A stretch of DNA of 5,491 nt from Actinomycetota bacterium. Lineage in GTDB: Bacteria > Actinomycetota > Thermoleophilia > RBG-16-64-13. The notes under the pieces are model-generated. The model searched no databases. It saw nothing but the letters and a program-made list of their open reading frames with translations, and was not told the DNA's origin. Where the stretch lies: positions 1-5,491 of the forward strand of contig PMIZ01000534.1 in NCBI GenBank assembly GCA_003157225.1, given 5' to 3'. A program made the translations under genes and the position numbers. Shown here piece after piece: positions 1-5,491 of this stretch; the first letter of the stretch is position 1; every line of letters begins with the position of its first letter.

Positions 1-1320
1 CACCGCGACGTGAAGCCGCAGAACATCCTCATCGACCGCAACGGCCACGCGAAGATCACCGATTTCGGCATAGCTACCGGGCCCGACTGGACCCGAGTCA
101 CTCGGGCGGGATCGATCATCGGCAGCGCCCGCTACATGTCCCCCGAGCAGATCAGGAGCAAGCCGGTGGACGCTCGCTCGGACGTCTACTCGCTCGGGGT
201 GGTGATGTTCGAGATGTTGACAAGCCATCCTCCCTTCGATGGCACGAATATGCCCGAGATCGCCCGCATGCATCTCCACAGCCCGGTGCCTCTGGTGAGC
301 GATTCGCGACCCAATCTCCCGGATGGCTTGGAGAAGGTGGTTCGGCGCTGCCTGGAGAAGTTGCCCGAGGACCGCTTCTCGTCCATGGACGAGCTCCTAG
401 GGGCACTCGTGGGCTTGGGGCTCTACGCGCCCCAGCTGGTGCCCGAAGTGTCCCACTCGCACAAGCGTCTGCTTCGCAGGCCGCCCGACGACGAACGCGC
501 GTCCAGACGACCTTCCGCGACGGCCTCCGAGCGCGCGATGGCAAATTCGGGAGAAGACCAAGCGGGCAGCGGCTGGGTCCGCGATCAAGCACGGCAGATG
601 GCGCGCAAACGACGCGCCAGCAGACGCTGGAAGATCATCGGAGGGGTGGCCGCGCTGGTCGTGATCGTCGTCGCGGTGGTCTTGGCGCTCACTCTCACCG
701 GCGGTGGGGCACCCAAGGTCGTGAGCATGACGCTGGAGCAGGCGAAAAGCGTGGCACAGAAGGCAGGGATGAAGGTGTCGGTCGATTCGGCCGACCAGGT
801 ACCGTCCTTCGACATGCAGGCCGGCATCGTGCTGAAGCAGGTCCCCGCCGCGGGACAGAAGGTCGAGGAGGGGGTTCTTCACCTGACGGTCACCCGAGCA
901 CCGATCCCGGTGGCCGTGACGAAGATCAAGGACTACGACCCTCAGGGCGACAACACCGAGAACCACGCCAAATTGCCCAACCTCATAGACGGTAACGAGA
1001 GCACGGTCTGGACCACGGAGCTCTACCGCTCCAGCACCTTCGGCGGGCTCAAGACCGGAGTGGGCTTGGATTTCACCCTCGCGGACTCGGCGACCATCAT
1101 CGAGATCGTCGGCTCGTCGGTGGAGGGCTGGAAGGCGCAGCTGCTACAGACGGTGTCCTCGGGCAACACCGCTCTGCTGGCGACACTCACCGGCAAGTCA
1201 AAGCAGATCATCACCCTGCGCGAACCGGTCAGGAGCGTCCGACTCTGGTTCACTCAACTGGTGCCATTGACCAGCAACCGCTGGGGCGTCGAGCTGTCGG
1301 AGGTGGGCTTCTACAAGTAG
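1..1320 (+). CDS. PASTA-type Ser/Thr protein kinase with C-terminal discoidin-like domain (5' partial)
   Basis: This is a membrane-anchored Hanks-type Ser/Thr kinase expected to sense cell-wall-related ligands outside and phosphorylate proteins inside. The frame is open from base 1, which encodes the catalytic HRD (residues 1-3 of the visible 439). The N-lobe is therefore missing, and the GTG at 10-12 is internal, not a start. Visible kinase features are catalytic Asp3, Lys5, Asn8, DFG at 21-23, the P+1/APE-equivalent SPEQ at 47-50, the helix-F motif DARSDVYSLG at 57-66 and the conserved Arg125. A polar, basic linker (about 143-211) leads to one transmembrane helix at about 212-233, preceded by basic residues. 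A single PASTA domain follows (about 239-300). Residues about 303-439 have the DYDP..., DG..ST.W.T and FGGLK.GVGL pattern of the discoidin-like domain known at the C-terminus of mycobacterial MviN (Rv3910)-type proteins. Most PknB-type kinases carry several PASTA repeats and no such domain. The gene converges on the thiamine operon and has no evident functional link to it. Confidence 0.93.
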   Translation, partial: HRDVKPQNILIDRNGHAKITDFGIATGPDWTRVTRAGSIIGSARYMSPEQIRSKPVDARSDVYSLGVVMFEMLTSHPPFDGTNMPEIARMHLHSPVPLVSDSRPNLPDGLEKVVRRCLEKLPEDRFSSMDELLGALVGLGLYAPQLVPEVSHSHKRLLRRPPDDERASRRPSATASERAMANSGEDQAGSGWVRDQARQMARKRRASRRWKIIGGVAALVVIVVAVVLALTLTGGGAPKVVSMTLEQAKSVAQKAGMKVSVDSADQVPSFDMQAGIVLKQVPAAGQKVEEGVLHLTVTRAPIPVAVTKIKDYDPQGDNTENHAKLPNLIDGNESTVWTTELYRSSTFGGLKTGVGLDFTLADSATIIEIVGSSVEGWKAQLLQTVSSGNTALLATLTGKSKQIITLREPVRSVRLWFTQLVPLTSNRWGVELSEVGFYK

Positions 1321-1354
1321 GTGATTGGCCGAGGCTTTGTTCCTCAGCGACCTC

Positions 1355-2155
1355 CTAGCCCACAGTGAACCTTGTGACCCCGACAAGCCAGAGCCCTACG
1401 ACCAACGCAGCCGTCAGCACCGCCACCGAGCCCAGAAAGAGCCAGTCGCCGCGCCGCACGACCATGCGTTCTCGATAGCTGCGCCTCGGCTGCGCCCCGA
1501 AGGCCCGAGCATCCATGGCGATGGCGACACGGCCCGCCCTCCGCACGGCGCCGGTGAGCAGCGGAAGGGTGTAGCGTCTGGCCCGCGACCAACTATGCCA
1601 GAAACCCCTCTTCTCCGCGGCCCCGCGCACTCTCTGGGCCGCACGGATAGTGCGGTAGTCCGTCTGCAGCAGCGGCAGCATCCGGTAGCCGACCAGCGTG
1701 CTGTAGGCCACCCGGTAGTTGAGATGCAGCTGGTGGACCAGACTCAGAATCAGGCGCTGCGGCTGTGTCGTCTTGACGAACACCAGCGAGAGCAGGGCGA
1801 ACGAGAGCAGGCGCAACCACAAGGTGCCTGCCGCCCACAACCCCGCCCCCGTGACCTTGACCGCGCCGAGATGGACCAACGTCGAAGAAGACGCGTTCTC
1901 CTTGTTGAAGAGGATGTTCGCAAGCAGGATGGCGACACCGACCACCGCGAAGATCCAGAGCGGCCGCAGCTGGTCCCGCATGCGTAGCCGTCCGCCGAAC
2001 CGCCCGGCCATCAGGGTCACGACGAAAATGGCCGCCGGTGTCGCAGGGTCGAAGATGAAGGTTAGGACAAGAGCGACCAGCGCCAGGGCCGCGAGCTTGA
2101 TGGTCGGGTTCCTGCGCTCGAGGTAGCTCTCCCTAGATGTCATAGCCTCTGCCAT
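1355..2155 (-). CDS. ykoC: ECF transporter T component (thiamine/HMP uptake), YkoC/EcfT family
   Basis: This is the transmembrane coupling subunit of the thiamine-type ECF transporter. It links the substrate-binding S component (YkoE) to the ATPases (YkoD). The protein is 266 residues, normal for EcfT. Hydrophobic segments lie at about 19-36, 41-50, 66-84, 101-128, 149-163 and 238-260. The cytoplasmic coupling region carries two Arg-containing motifs typical of EcfT: AQRVRGA at 173-179 and AMDARAFG at 213-220. These are the helices expected to sit in the grooves of the two nucleotide-binding domains. The ATG start (2155-2153) shares one base with the ykoD stop (TGATG), and no strong Shine-Dalgarno sequence lies at a good distance, so translation is probably coupled to ykoD. 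A second ATG at codon 5 is an alternative start. It is the last gene of the operon, ending 34 bases from the convergent kinase gene. Family identity is firm; the specific thiamine role is inferred from its partners. Confidence 0.93.
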   Translation of the reverse strand: MAEAMTSRESYLERRNPTIKLAALALVALVLTFIFDPATPAAIFVVTLMAGRFGGRLRMRDQLRPLWIFAVVGVAILLANILFNKENASSSTLVHLGAVKVTGAGLWAAGTLWLRLLSFALLSLVFVKTTQPQRLILSLVHQLHLNYRVAYSTLVGYRMLPLLQTDYRTIRAAQRVRGAAEKRGFWHSWSRARRYTLPLLTGAVRRAGRVAIAMDARAFGAQPRRSYRERMVVRRGDWLFLGSVAVLTAALVVGLWLVGVTRFTVG

Positions 2156-3966
2156 CAGACTCGGGGTCCGCCCTCTAGGACGGACGGGTCTCCTGCCACC
2201 TCGACAAAAGCCCGGACGGTGAGCAGGCCCGCCTGCACACCCGCGTCACCAAGCAGTCCCTTGGCCACCAGGCCGAGCACAGGGAGCACCAACCGAGCCT
2301 GTTCGACCAGCTGCGGGCGGGAGAAGAAATCGCCCGGGGGGCCCGCATAGATCGGGCGGCCCCTGGACAGCACCAGAAGCTCGTCGGCGTGCTCGGCGAC
2401 CAGGCGCATATCGTGCGTGATCATCACCACCGTGCCCCCGTCGGCCCGGAACTGCTCCATCATGGCCATGAGCCTCTCGACCTGCCGCTCATCCTGACCG
2501 AGCGTGGGCTCGTCGAGGAAGAGGCAGTCCTGGCCCCGGATGAGCATGGCCGCAACGCTGAGGCGCCGTTTCTGCCCCTGGCTGATGGAGAAGGGATTCG
2601 CTTCAGCGAGGGACAGGAGACCCAGGCGTTCAAGCCAGGTTTCGGCCAGCTGCCGTTGGGCCGGGGTGAGGCTGTCACGCCCCCTGCGTCCCACCTTGGC
2701 TGTGAGACTGAAGGCTAGCTCACCGAAAACGGTGTCGCTCACGAACTGGTGCTCGGGATTCTGGAAGACGTGGCCCACGCGCTCACTGATGGCACGCAGG
2801 GGCATCTCGGTTTCGTCGCGGCCGTCCAGAAAGACCGTTCCCCGGGGAGGCTCCAGAACCCCTGAGAACAGAGCGGCCAGAGTGGTCTTCCCGGCCCCGT
2901 TGGCTCCGGCGATGGCCAGGAACGTGCCCCGCTCGACGGTCACCGACACCTGGCTCAGCACCTCCGCGGCCCCTTGGCCGCCCTCGTACGTGTAGCTGAG
3001 GTTCTCCGCGCGGAGTAGAGGCTCCCCGGAGGTTGGCGCAGCGGTGCCCGCGGCTGCGCACCGCACGGAGGCGCCGGCAAGTCGTAGCCGCTCGGGCAGG
3101 CCCGGCGTGACCGACAGAGCTGCCACCGTATCGGCAACGCTGAGAGGCCGTCCCGGGACGTCCCAGCCGCGTCGCCGGAGAGCGCCCACCAACTCGGCGG
3201 TCTGGGGTAGCCAGACGCCCGAAGCCGCGAGGTCCGGGCCGCGGTCGTAGAACGTGCCCTCGGGCCCGCCGCAGCAGAGCAGGCCGCCCTCGGAGTCGAG
3301 CACCAGCACGTCGTCGATCCAGTCGATGACATCATCCAGCTTATGCTCGATGATGACGATCGTGTGCCGTCTCTCCGCCGCCAATCGCCCGAGAAGGCCG
3401 AAAAGCTCGGACGTGGCCTGTGGGTCGAGATTGGCGGAGGGCTCGTCCAGCACGAGCACCCCGGGGTCCATGGCAAGGACGGCTGCTAGCGCCACCCGCT
3501 GCTTTTCGCCTCCCGAGAGCTGCGTCAGGCGCCGGGATCGAAGGCCCGCCAGGCCGACCAACTCAAGCGAACGGTCGATGGCTGCCTCGATCTCTTCAGG
3601 CGAACGTCCCAGATTCTCCGGCCCGAAGGCGATCTCGTCCTCCACAGTCAATGTGCAGAACTGAGCCTCTGGGTCCTGGAACACCAGGCCGGTCTGCTGG
3701 GCCAGCACGTGCACCGGGCTGTCGGCTACTACCAACCCGGCCACCACCACTTGGCCCGAGTAGTCGCCCTCTACCAGGTGCGGGATGAGCCCGTCCAGGC
3801 ACAGCGTCAGCGTGCTCTTGCCCGACCCGCTTGGGCCGAGCACGAGTACCGTCTTTCCCTGGGGTATGTCAAAGGACAAGCCGGCAAGAGCCGGCTTGAT
3901 GCGCGTGCCATACGTGAAGCAGAGTCCGGCGGCCGAGATGGCCGAAGAGGAGCCAGGCGCGGTCAG
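2155..3966 (-). CDS. ykoD: ECF transporter duplicated ATPase (thiamine/HMP uptake), YkoD family
   Basis: This protein has two fused ABC ATPase domains that power vitamin uptake with YkoE and YkoC. Numbered from the proposed start (603 residues), domain 1 has Walker A GPSGSGKS at 44-51, Q-loop Gln97, signature LSGGEKQR at 150-157, Walker B ending in DEP with catalytic Glu175, and switch His208. Domain 2 has Walker A GANGAGKT at 354-361, Q-loop Gln402, signature ISQGQKR at 461-467, Walker B with LFLDEP at 482-487, and switch His518. The second signature is degenerate (SQGQ instead of SGGQ), which I recall as usual for this family. A C-terminal tail of about 50 residues follows. The start was chosen at CTG 3966-3964, which overlaps the ykoE stop as CTGA behind an AAGGTG sequence. 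No in-frame ATG or GTG exists nearby. A TTG at 4113 would give 652 residues but overlaps ykoE by 151 bases with a non-homologous-looking leader, and the next downstream TTG would remove a conserved strand of the ABC domain. Function is confident; the exact start is inferred. Confidence 0.92.
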   Translation of the reverse strand: MTAPGSSSAISAAGLCFTYGTRIKPALAGLSFDIPQGKTVLVLGPSGSGKSTLTLCLDGLIPHLVEGDYSGQVVVAGLVVADSPVHVLAQQTGLVFQDPEAQFCTLTVEDEIAFGPENLGRSPEEIEAAIDRSLELVGLAGLRSRRLTQLSGGEKQRVALAAVLAMDPGVLVLDEPSANLDPQATSELFGLLGRLAAERRHTIVIIEHKLDDVIDWIDDVLVLDSEGGLLCCGGPEGTFYDRGPDLAASGVWLPQTAELVGALRRRGWDVPGRPLSVADTVAALSVTPGLPERLRLAGASVRCAAAGTAAPTSGEPLLRAENLSYTYEGGQGAAEVLSQVSVTVERGTFLAIAGANGAGKTTLAALFSGVLEPPRGTVFLDGRDETEMPLRAISERVGHVFQNPEHQFVSDTVFGELAFSLTAKVGRRGRDSLTPAQRQLAETWLERLGLLSLAEANPFSISQGQKRRLSVAAMLIRGQDCLFLDEPTLGQDERQVERLMAMMEQFRADGGTVVMITHDMRLVAEHADELLVLSRGRPIYAGPPGDFFSRPQLVEQARLVLPVLGLVAKGLLGDAGVQAGLLTVRAFVEVAGDPSVLEGGPRV

Positions 3967-3980
3967 ATCCTGTTCACCTT
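3963..3980 (-). promoter_or_regulatory. Ribosome-binding site and CTGA stop/start overlap, ykoE-ykoD
   Basis: AAGGTG at 3980-3975, continuing as AGGTGA, is complementary to the 16S anti-Shine-Dalgarno sequence. It stands 8 bases upstream of CTG 3966-3964, which overlaps the TGA stop of ykoE (3965-3963) as CTGA. The layout mirrors the common ATGA coupling junction with C in place of A. It decides the proposed ykoD start; initiation at CTG is inferred. Confidence 0.6.
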
Positions 3981-4691
3981 GCCCTTGGCGATAGCAAGCC
4001 CGGAGAGCACTCCGGTCTTGGCCAGAGCTTCGCCGAGCAATTGGGCCACCAGCCCGCCCAGGAAGAGAGAGCTCACGGCACAAAGGGCGGCGGCCGCGAG
4101 GATATAGCTCCAAGTGTAGGTTCGGTAGTAGCTATAGACGAAGGTATCAAGCAGAACGCTGAGAGCTCCGGCCAACGCCGCCGCGCCATACAGGAACACA
4201 CCGCTGCCCAGGCGCCATACCGGCAGCGTCAGCGCGCGGCCGAGCAGCCGGGGGTGTTTCAGGTTGATCTCCACTCCGCGGAAATCGCGCCAACGGCCCA
4301 GGCCAAAAATGAATTCAGCGGCAACACCCTGCACGGCGCCGCTGGCCATGGTCAGGAGGCCCCACTGGTTGCCCGGCGCCATGCTGACGAACGCGGCTAC
4401 CAACTCTCCCAGGAGGGCGGCACCCGGCCTGCGGACGATGTAGGGGACGAGCAGACCGCCAAGCATCCACATGCCAACGGTGATGTATGAAGCGGGGAAG
4501 GGGATAAGGATGAAGACGCTCGAATAGAGCAGTCCCCAGGCCCAGAAGATGACGCCCACGGCCACGGAGAGCACAGCAGCCACCACCAGGTCCCGGGTGG
4601 TCCAGTCTTTGAAGGTCAGACCGAGTCCGCGCCACACGCGTGCCGCAAGGCTGCGCCACTCCATGCCGGCAGACCCGATCGCGTCACTCAC
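3963..4691 (-). CDS. ykoE: ECF transporter S component for thiamine/HMP, YkoE family
   Basis: This is the substrate-binding membrane subunit (S component) of a group I ECF transporter for thiamine or its pyrimidine precursor HMP. The 242-residue protein is very hydrophobic, with membrane segments at about 34-56, 59-86, 91-104, 111-131, 162-187 and 194-219. Family-like motifs include RRPGAALLGEL at 87-97, GNQWGLLT at 107-114 and GAVQGVAAE at 118-126. It is longer than the roughly 200 residues of B. subtilis YkoE. The extra length is a 33-residue N-terminal cytoplasmic stretch and a mostly polar insertion at about 132-160 between membrane segments. The GTG start (4691-4689) overlaps the end of ykoF by 8 bases and is supported by GAGGT 8 bases upstream. 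ATG at codon 10 is an alternative but lacks an obvious ribosome-binding site. Flanking YkoF, YkoD and YkoC homologues make the family assignment strong. Whether thiamine or HMP is preferred cannot be read from the sequence. Confidence 0.93.
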   Translation of the reverse strand: MSDAIGSAGMEWRSLAARVWRGLGLTFKDWTTRDLVVAAVLSVAVGVIFWAWGLLYSSVFILIPFPASYITVGMWMLGGLLVPYIVRRPGAALLGELVAAFVSMAPGNQWGLLTMASGAVQGVAAEFIFGLGRWRDFRGVEINLKHPRLLGRALTLPVWRLGSGVFLYGAAALAGALSVLLDTFVYSYYRTYTWSYILAAAALCAVSSLFLGGLVAQLLGEALAKTGVLSGLAIAKGKVNRI

Positions 4692-5001
4692 CGCCGCCGA
4701 CCTCTTCCTGGATCTCGTGCACCAACTCGTCGGTCGGCATGCCTGCCGCCAGGGTGGCGATCATGACCGCGGAACCCGTGCGCTGCGCAGCGCGGAACGC
4801 CGCCCGCAGCGCCGCGAACACCTGGTCTTCACTCCCTGTCAGCAACGTGCTGAGGTTGCCCACACGCACGTCGCATCCCTCGTCACGCGCCGCCTCGATG
4901 GCCGCGCGAATGGCTACGCCGACGTCGTCCTGCCGCAGAGGATAGACGGAGAGCTGGCAGCCGACAATCTCCTCACTCATGTACCCGGCGTCTTTGGACA
5001 T
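4684..5001 (-). CDS. ykoF: Single-domain YkoF-like thiamine/HMP-binding protein
   Basis: This small soluble protein (105 residues) of the YkoF/thiamine-binding ferredoxin-like fold probably binds thiamine or HMP in the cytoplasm next to the transporter. The pattern GCQLSVYPL at 14-22, the helix at about 24-42, STLLTG at 51-56, VFAALRAAFRAA at 61-72 and the final hydrophobic strand at about 78-86 resemble one repeat of B. subtilis YkoF. That protein is about 200 residues and carries two such repeats, so this one is half length, and ligand sites would have to form in a homo-oligomer. There is no signal peptide or membrane segment. The ATG at 5001-4999 follows a strong GGGAGGT with a 7-base spacer. 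A second ATG at codon 8 has a much poorer site. It lies 5 bases after thiN and overlaps ykoE by 8 bases. The family call rests on recalled motifs and context. A generic thiamine-binding (MTH1187-like) protein is the closest alternative. Confidence 0.85.
   Translation of the reverse strand: MSKDAGYMSEEIVGCQLSVYPLRQDDVGVAIRAAIEAARDEGCDVRVGNLSTLLTGSEDQVFAALRAAFRAAQRTGSAVMIATLAAGMPTDELVHEIQEEVGGGE
4700..4704 (-). promoter_or_regulatory. Ribosome-binding site of ykoE, inside ykoF
   Basis: GAGGT lies 8 bases upstream of the GTG at 4691, within the last codons of ykoF. It supports the GTG start and an 8-base overlap with ykoF over the ATG nine codons later, which has no comparable sequence ahead of it. 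Confidence 0.65.
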
Positions 5002-5006
5002 GACTG

Positions 5007-5491
5007 TTACCTCCCTCGGTAGTGGATGAGCAGGAGCAGGCCATCACCGTGCGTCACCCGGGCTTCGCGGCCGACCATGGCGTTGCTTATTCCCCGGGTG
5101 CCCGACTGGAAGAGGAATTCGCCCGCGAGCGGGTAGAGCAACCCCTGGGTGCGCACGTTATGTACTTCGGGCGTCAGGGGCAGCAGCGAAACGAGGTCGC
5201 CGGGCTCTCCCGAGAACACGACGTCGTTCTTCACCAGGAAGACCTCGTGCTCTCCGTCGACCAGGAAGACGGCGACGTCGGCCAGCCAGGGCGACGAAAG
5301 AAGCAGCAGGTTTCCCACCAGGTGATCCAGCCGCGGGCCCCCCAGGGCCCCGTAGACGATGATCTCGTCGGCGCCACGCTCCACCGCCAGGCGAAGGGCG
5401 GCCTCGGTGTCGGTCTCGTCCTTGGCCGTGGGGAGCATGAGCACCTCCACCCCCTGTGCCTGAAAGGCATGGAGCGTGGTGTCGCTCACCG
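5007..5491 (-). CDS. thiN: Thiamine diphosphokinase (5' partial)
   Basis: This enzyme transfers pyrophosphate from ATP to thiamine, giving the cofactor thiamine diphosphate in the cytoplasm. The visible 160 complete codons cover about three quarters of a usual 210-residue enzyme. Numbered from the first complete codon (GTG 5489-5487), PTAKDETDTE at 20-29 and GALGGPRLDH at 47-56 form the family's metal/nucleotide-binding core, with Asn60 following. GDLVSLLPL at 97-105, GLLYPL at 116-121 and RGISN at 132-136 are the C-terminal thiamine-binding beta-domain motifs. The GTG is very likely internal: the preceding two bases (CG) fit the third codon of the usual GDFDS-V run, so the gene continues past the window edge. 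The TAA stop at 5009-5007 abuts the ribosome-binding site of ykoF, indicating one transcript. The pairing with an ECF vitamin importer suggests salvage of imported thiamine. Confidence 0.94.
   Translation of the reverse strand, partial: VSDTTLHAFQAQGVEVLMLPTAKDETDTEAALRLAVERGADEIIVYGALGGPRLDHLVGNLLLLSSPWLADVAVFLVDGEHEVFLVKNDVVFSGEPGDLVSLLPLTPEVHNVRTQGLLYPLAGEFLFQSGTRGISNAMVGREARVTHGDGLLLLIHYRGR
5009..5015 (-). promoter_or_regulatory. Ribosome-binding site of ykoF
   Basis: GGGAGGT lies 7 bases upstream of the ATG at 5001 and shares its last T with the TAA stop of thiN. It is the strongest Shine-Dalgarno sequence in the operon. It fixes the ykoF start at codon 1 rather than at the second in-frame ATG, and suggests YkoF is made at a relatively high level. 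Confidence 0.8.

Noticed and set aside
10..12. GTG as start codon of the kinase
   Set aside because: It directly follows the HRD catalytic triplet at bases 1-9 in the same frame, so it is internal to the kinase domain.
397..966. 189-codon open frame on the minus strand inside the kinase gene
   Set aside because: It is opposite a conserved reading frame, with a His/Arg-rich low-complexity product and no recognisable motif.
1331..1345. Hairpin GAGG-loop-CCTC as bidirectional terminator
   Set aside because: It has only four base pairs with a seven-base loop and no poly-T tract on either side.
1325..1987. 220-codon open frame on the plus strand starting just after the kinase stop
   Set aside because: It is antisense to the clearly conserved ykoC gene, begins with TTG without a ribosome-binding site, and encodes an Arg/Gln/Pro-rich composition with no domain. 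It is a by-product of high-GC codon use.
3967..4113. 49-codon N-terminal extension of YkoD from TTG 4113
   Set aside because: It lies entirely within ykoE in another frame, is Arg/Gly-rich and unlike an ABC N-terminus, and would create a 151-base overlap in an operon whose other overlaps are 1-8 bases.
5002..5006. TPP riboswitch or promoter within the operon
   Set aside because: Only 5 bases separate thiN and ykoF and all other junctions overlap. There is no room for a leader; any riboswitch must be upstream of the window edge.
5487..5489. GTG as start codon of the thiamine diphosphokinase
   Set aside because: It falls at the V after the usual GDFDS segment of the family. The N-terminal quarter would be missing, and the frame stays open to the window edge, so the gene is simply cut off.

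Overview
The window is GC-rich (roughly two thirds G+C by eye) and coding almost throughout. It suggests a high-GC Gram-positive bacterium, most likely an actinomycete-type lineage (Actinomycetota). The evidence is a membrane-anchored Hanks-type Ser/Thr kinase with an extracellular PASTA domain, a Gram-positive-style thiamine uptake cassette (YkoFEDC), strong third-position GC bias and GTG/CTG starts. The class or genus cannot be decided from this sequence.

Layout. Positions 1-1320 (+) hold the 3' part of a PASTA-type Ser/Thr protein kinase gene, which enters the window exactly at the catalytic HRD motif. It encodes the kinase C-lobe, a juxtamembrane linker, one transmembrane helix, a single PASTA domain and a C-terminal discoidin-like domain. 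After a 34-base convergent gap, the rest of the window (1355-5491) is one compact minus-strand operon. In transcription order it is: thiamine diphosphokinase (thiN, 5' end outside the window), a half-length YkoF thiamine/HMP-binding protein, the S component YkoE, the fused double ATPase YkoD, and the transmembrane coupling protein YkoC (EcfT type). The junctions are a 5-base gap, then overlaps of 8, 4 and 1 bases, which indicates co-transcription and translational coupling.

How the genes work together. YkoE should bind the vitamin in the membrane, YkoC should couple it to the two ATPase halves of YkoD, and YkoF probably binds thiamine or its pyrimidine moiety in the cytoplasm. Thiamine diphosphokinase then converts imported thiamine to the cofactor thiamine diphosphate. 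Its presence at the head of the cassette points to thiamine, rather than HMP alone, as a physiological substrate. Any TPP riboswitch would lie upstream of thiN, beyond position 5491, and cannot be assessed.

Points of most interest are: the probable non-canonical CTG start of ykoD in a CTGA stop/start overlap with a good Shine-Dalgarno sequence; the single-domain YkoF; the kinase's ectodomain, which resembles the C-terminal domain of mycobacterial MviN-type proteins; and its activation loop, which has Ala at one of the two positions that are Thr in PknB. I see no mobile element, CRISPR array, RNA gene or clearly novel system here.
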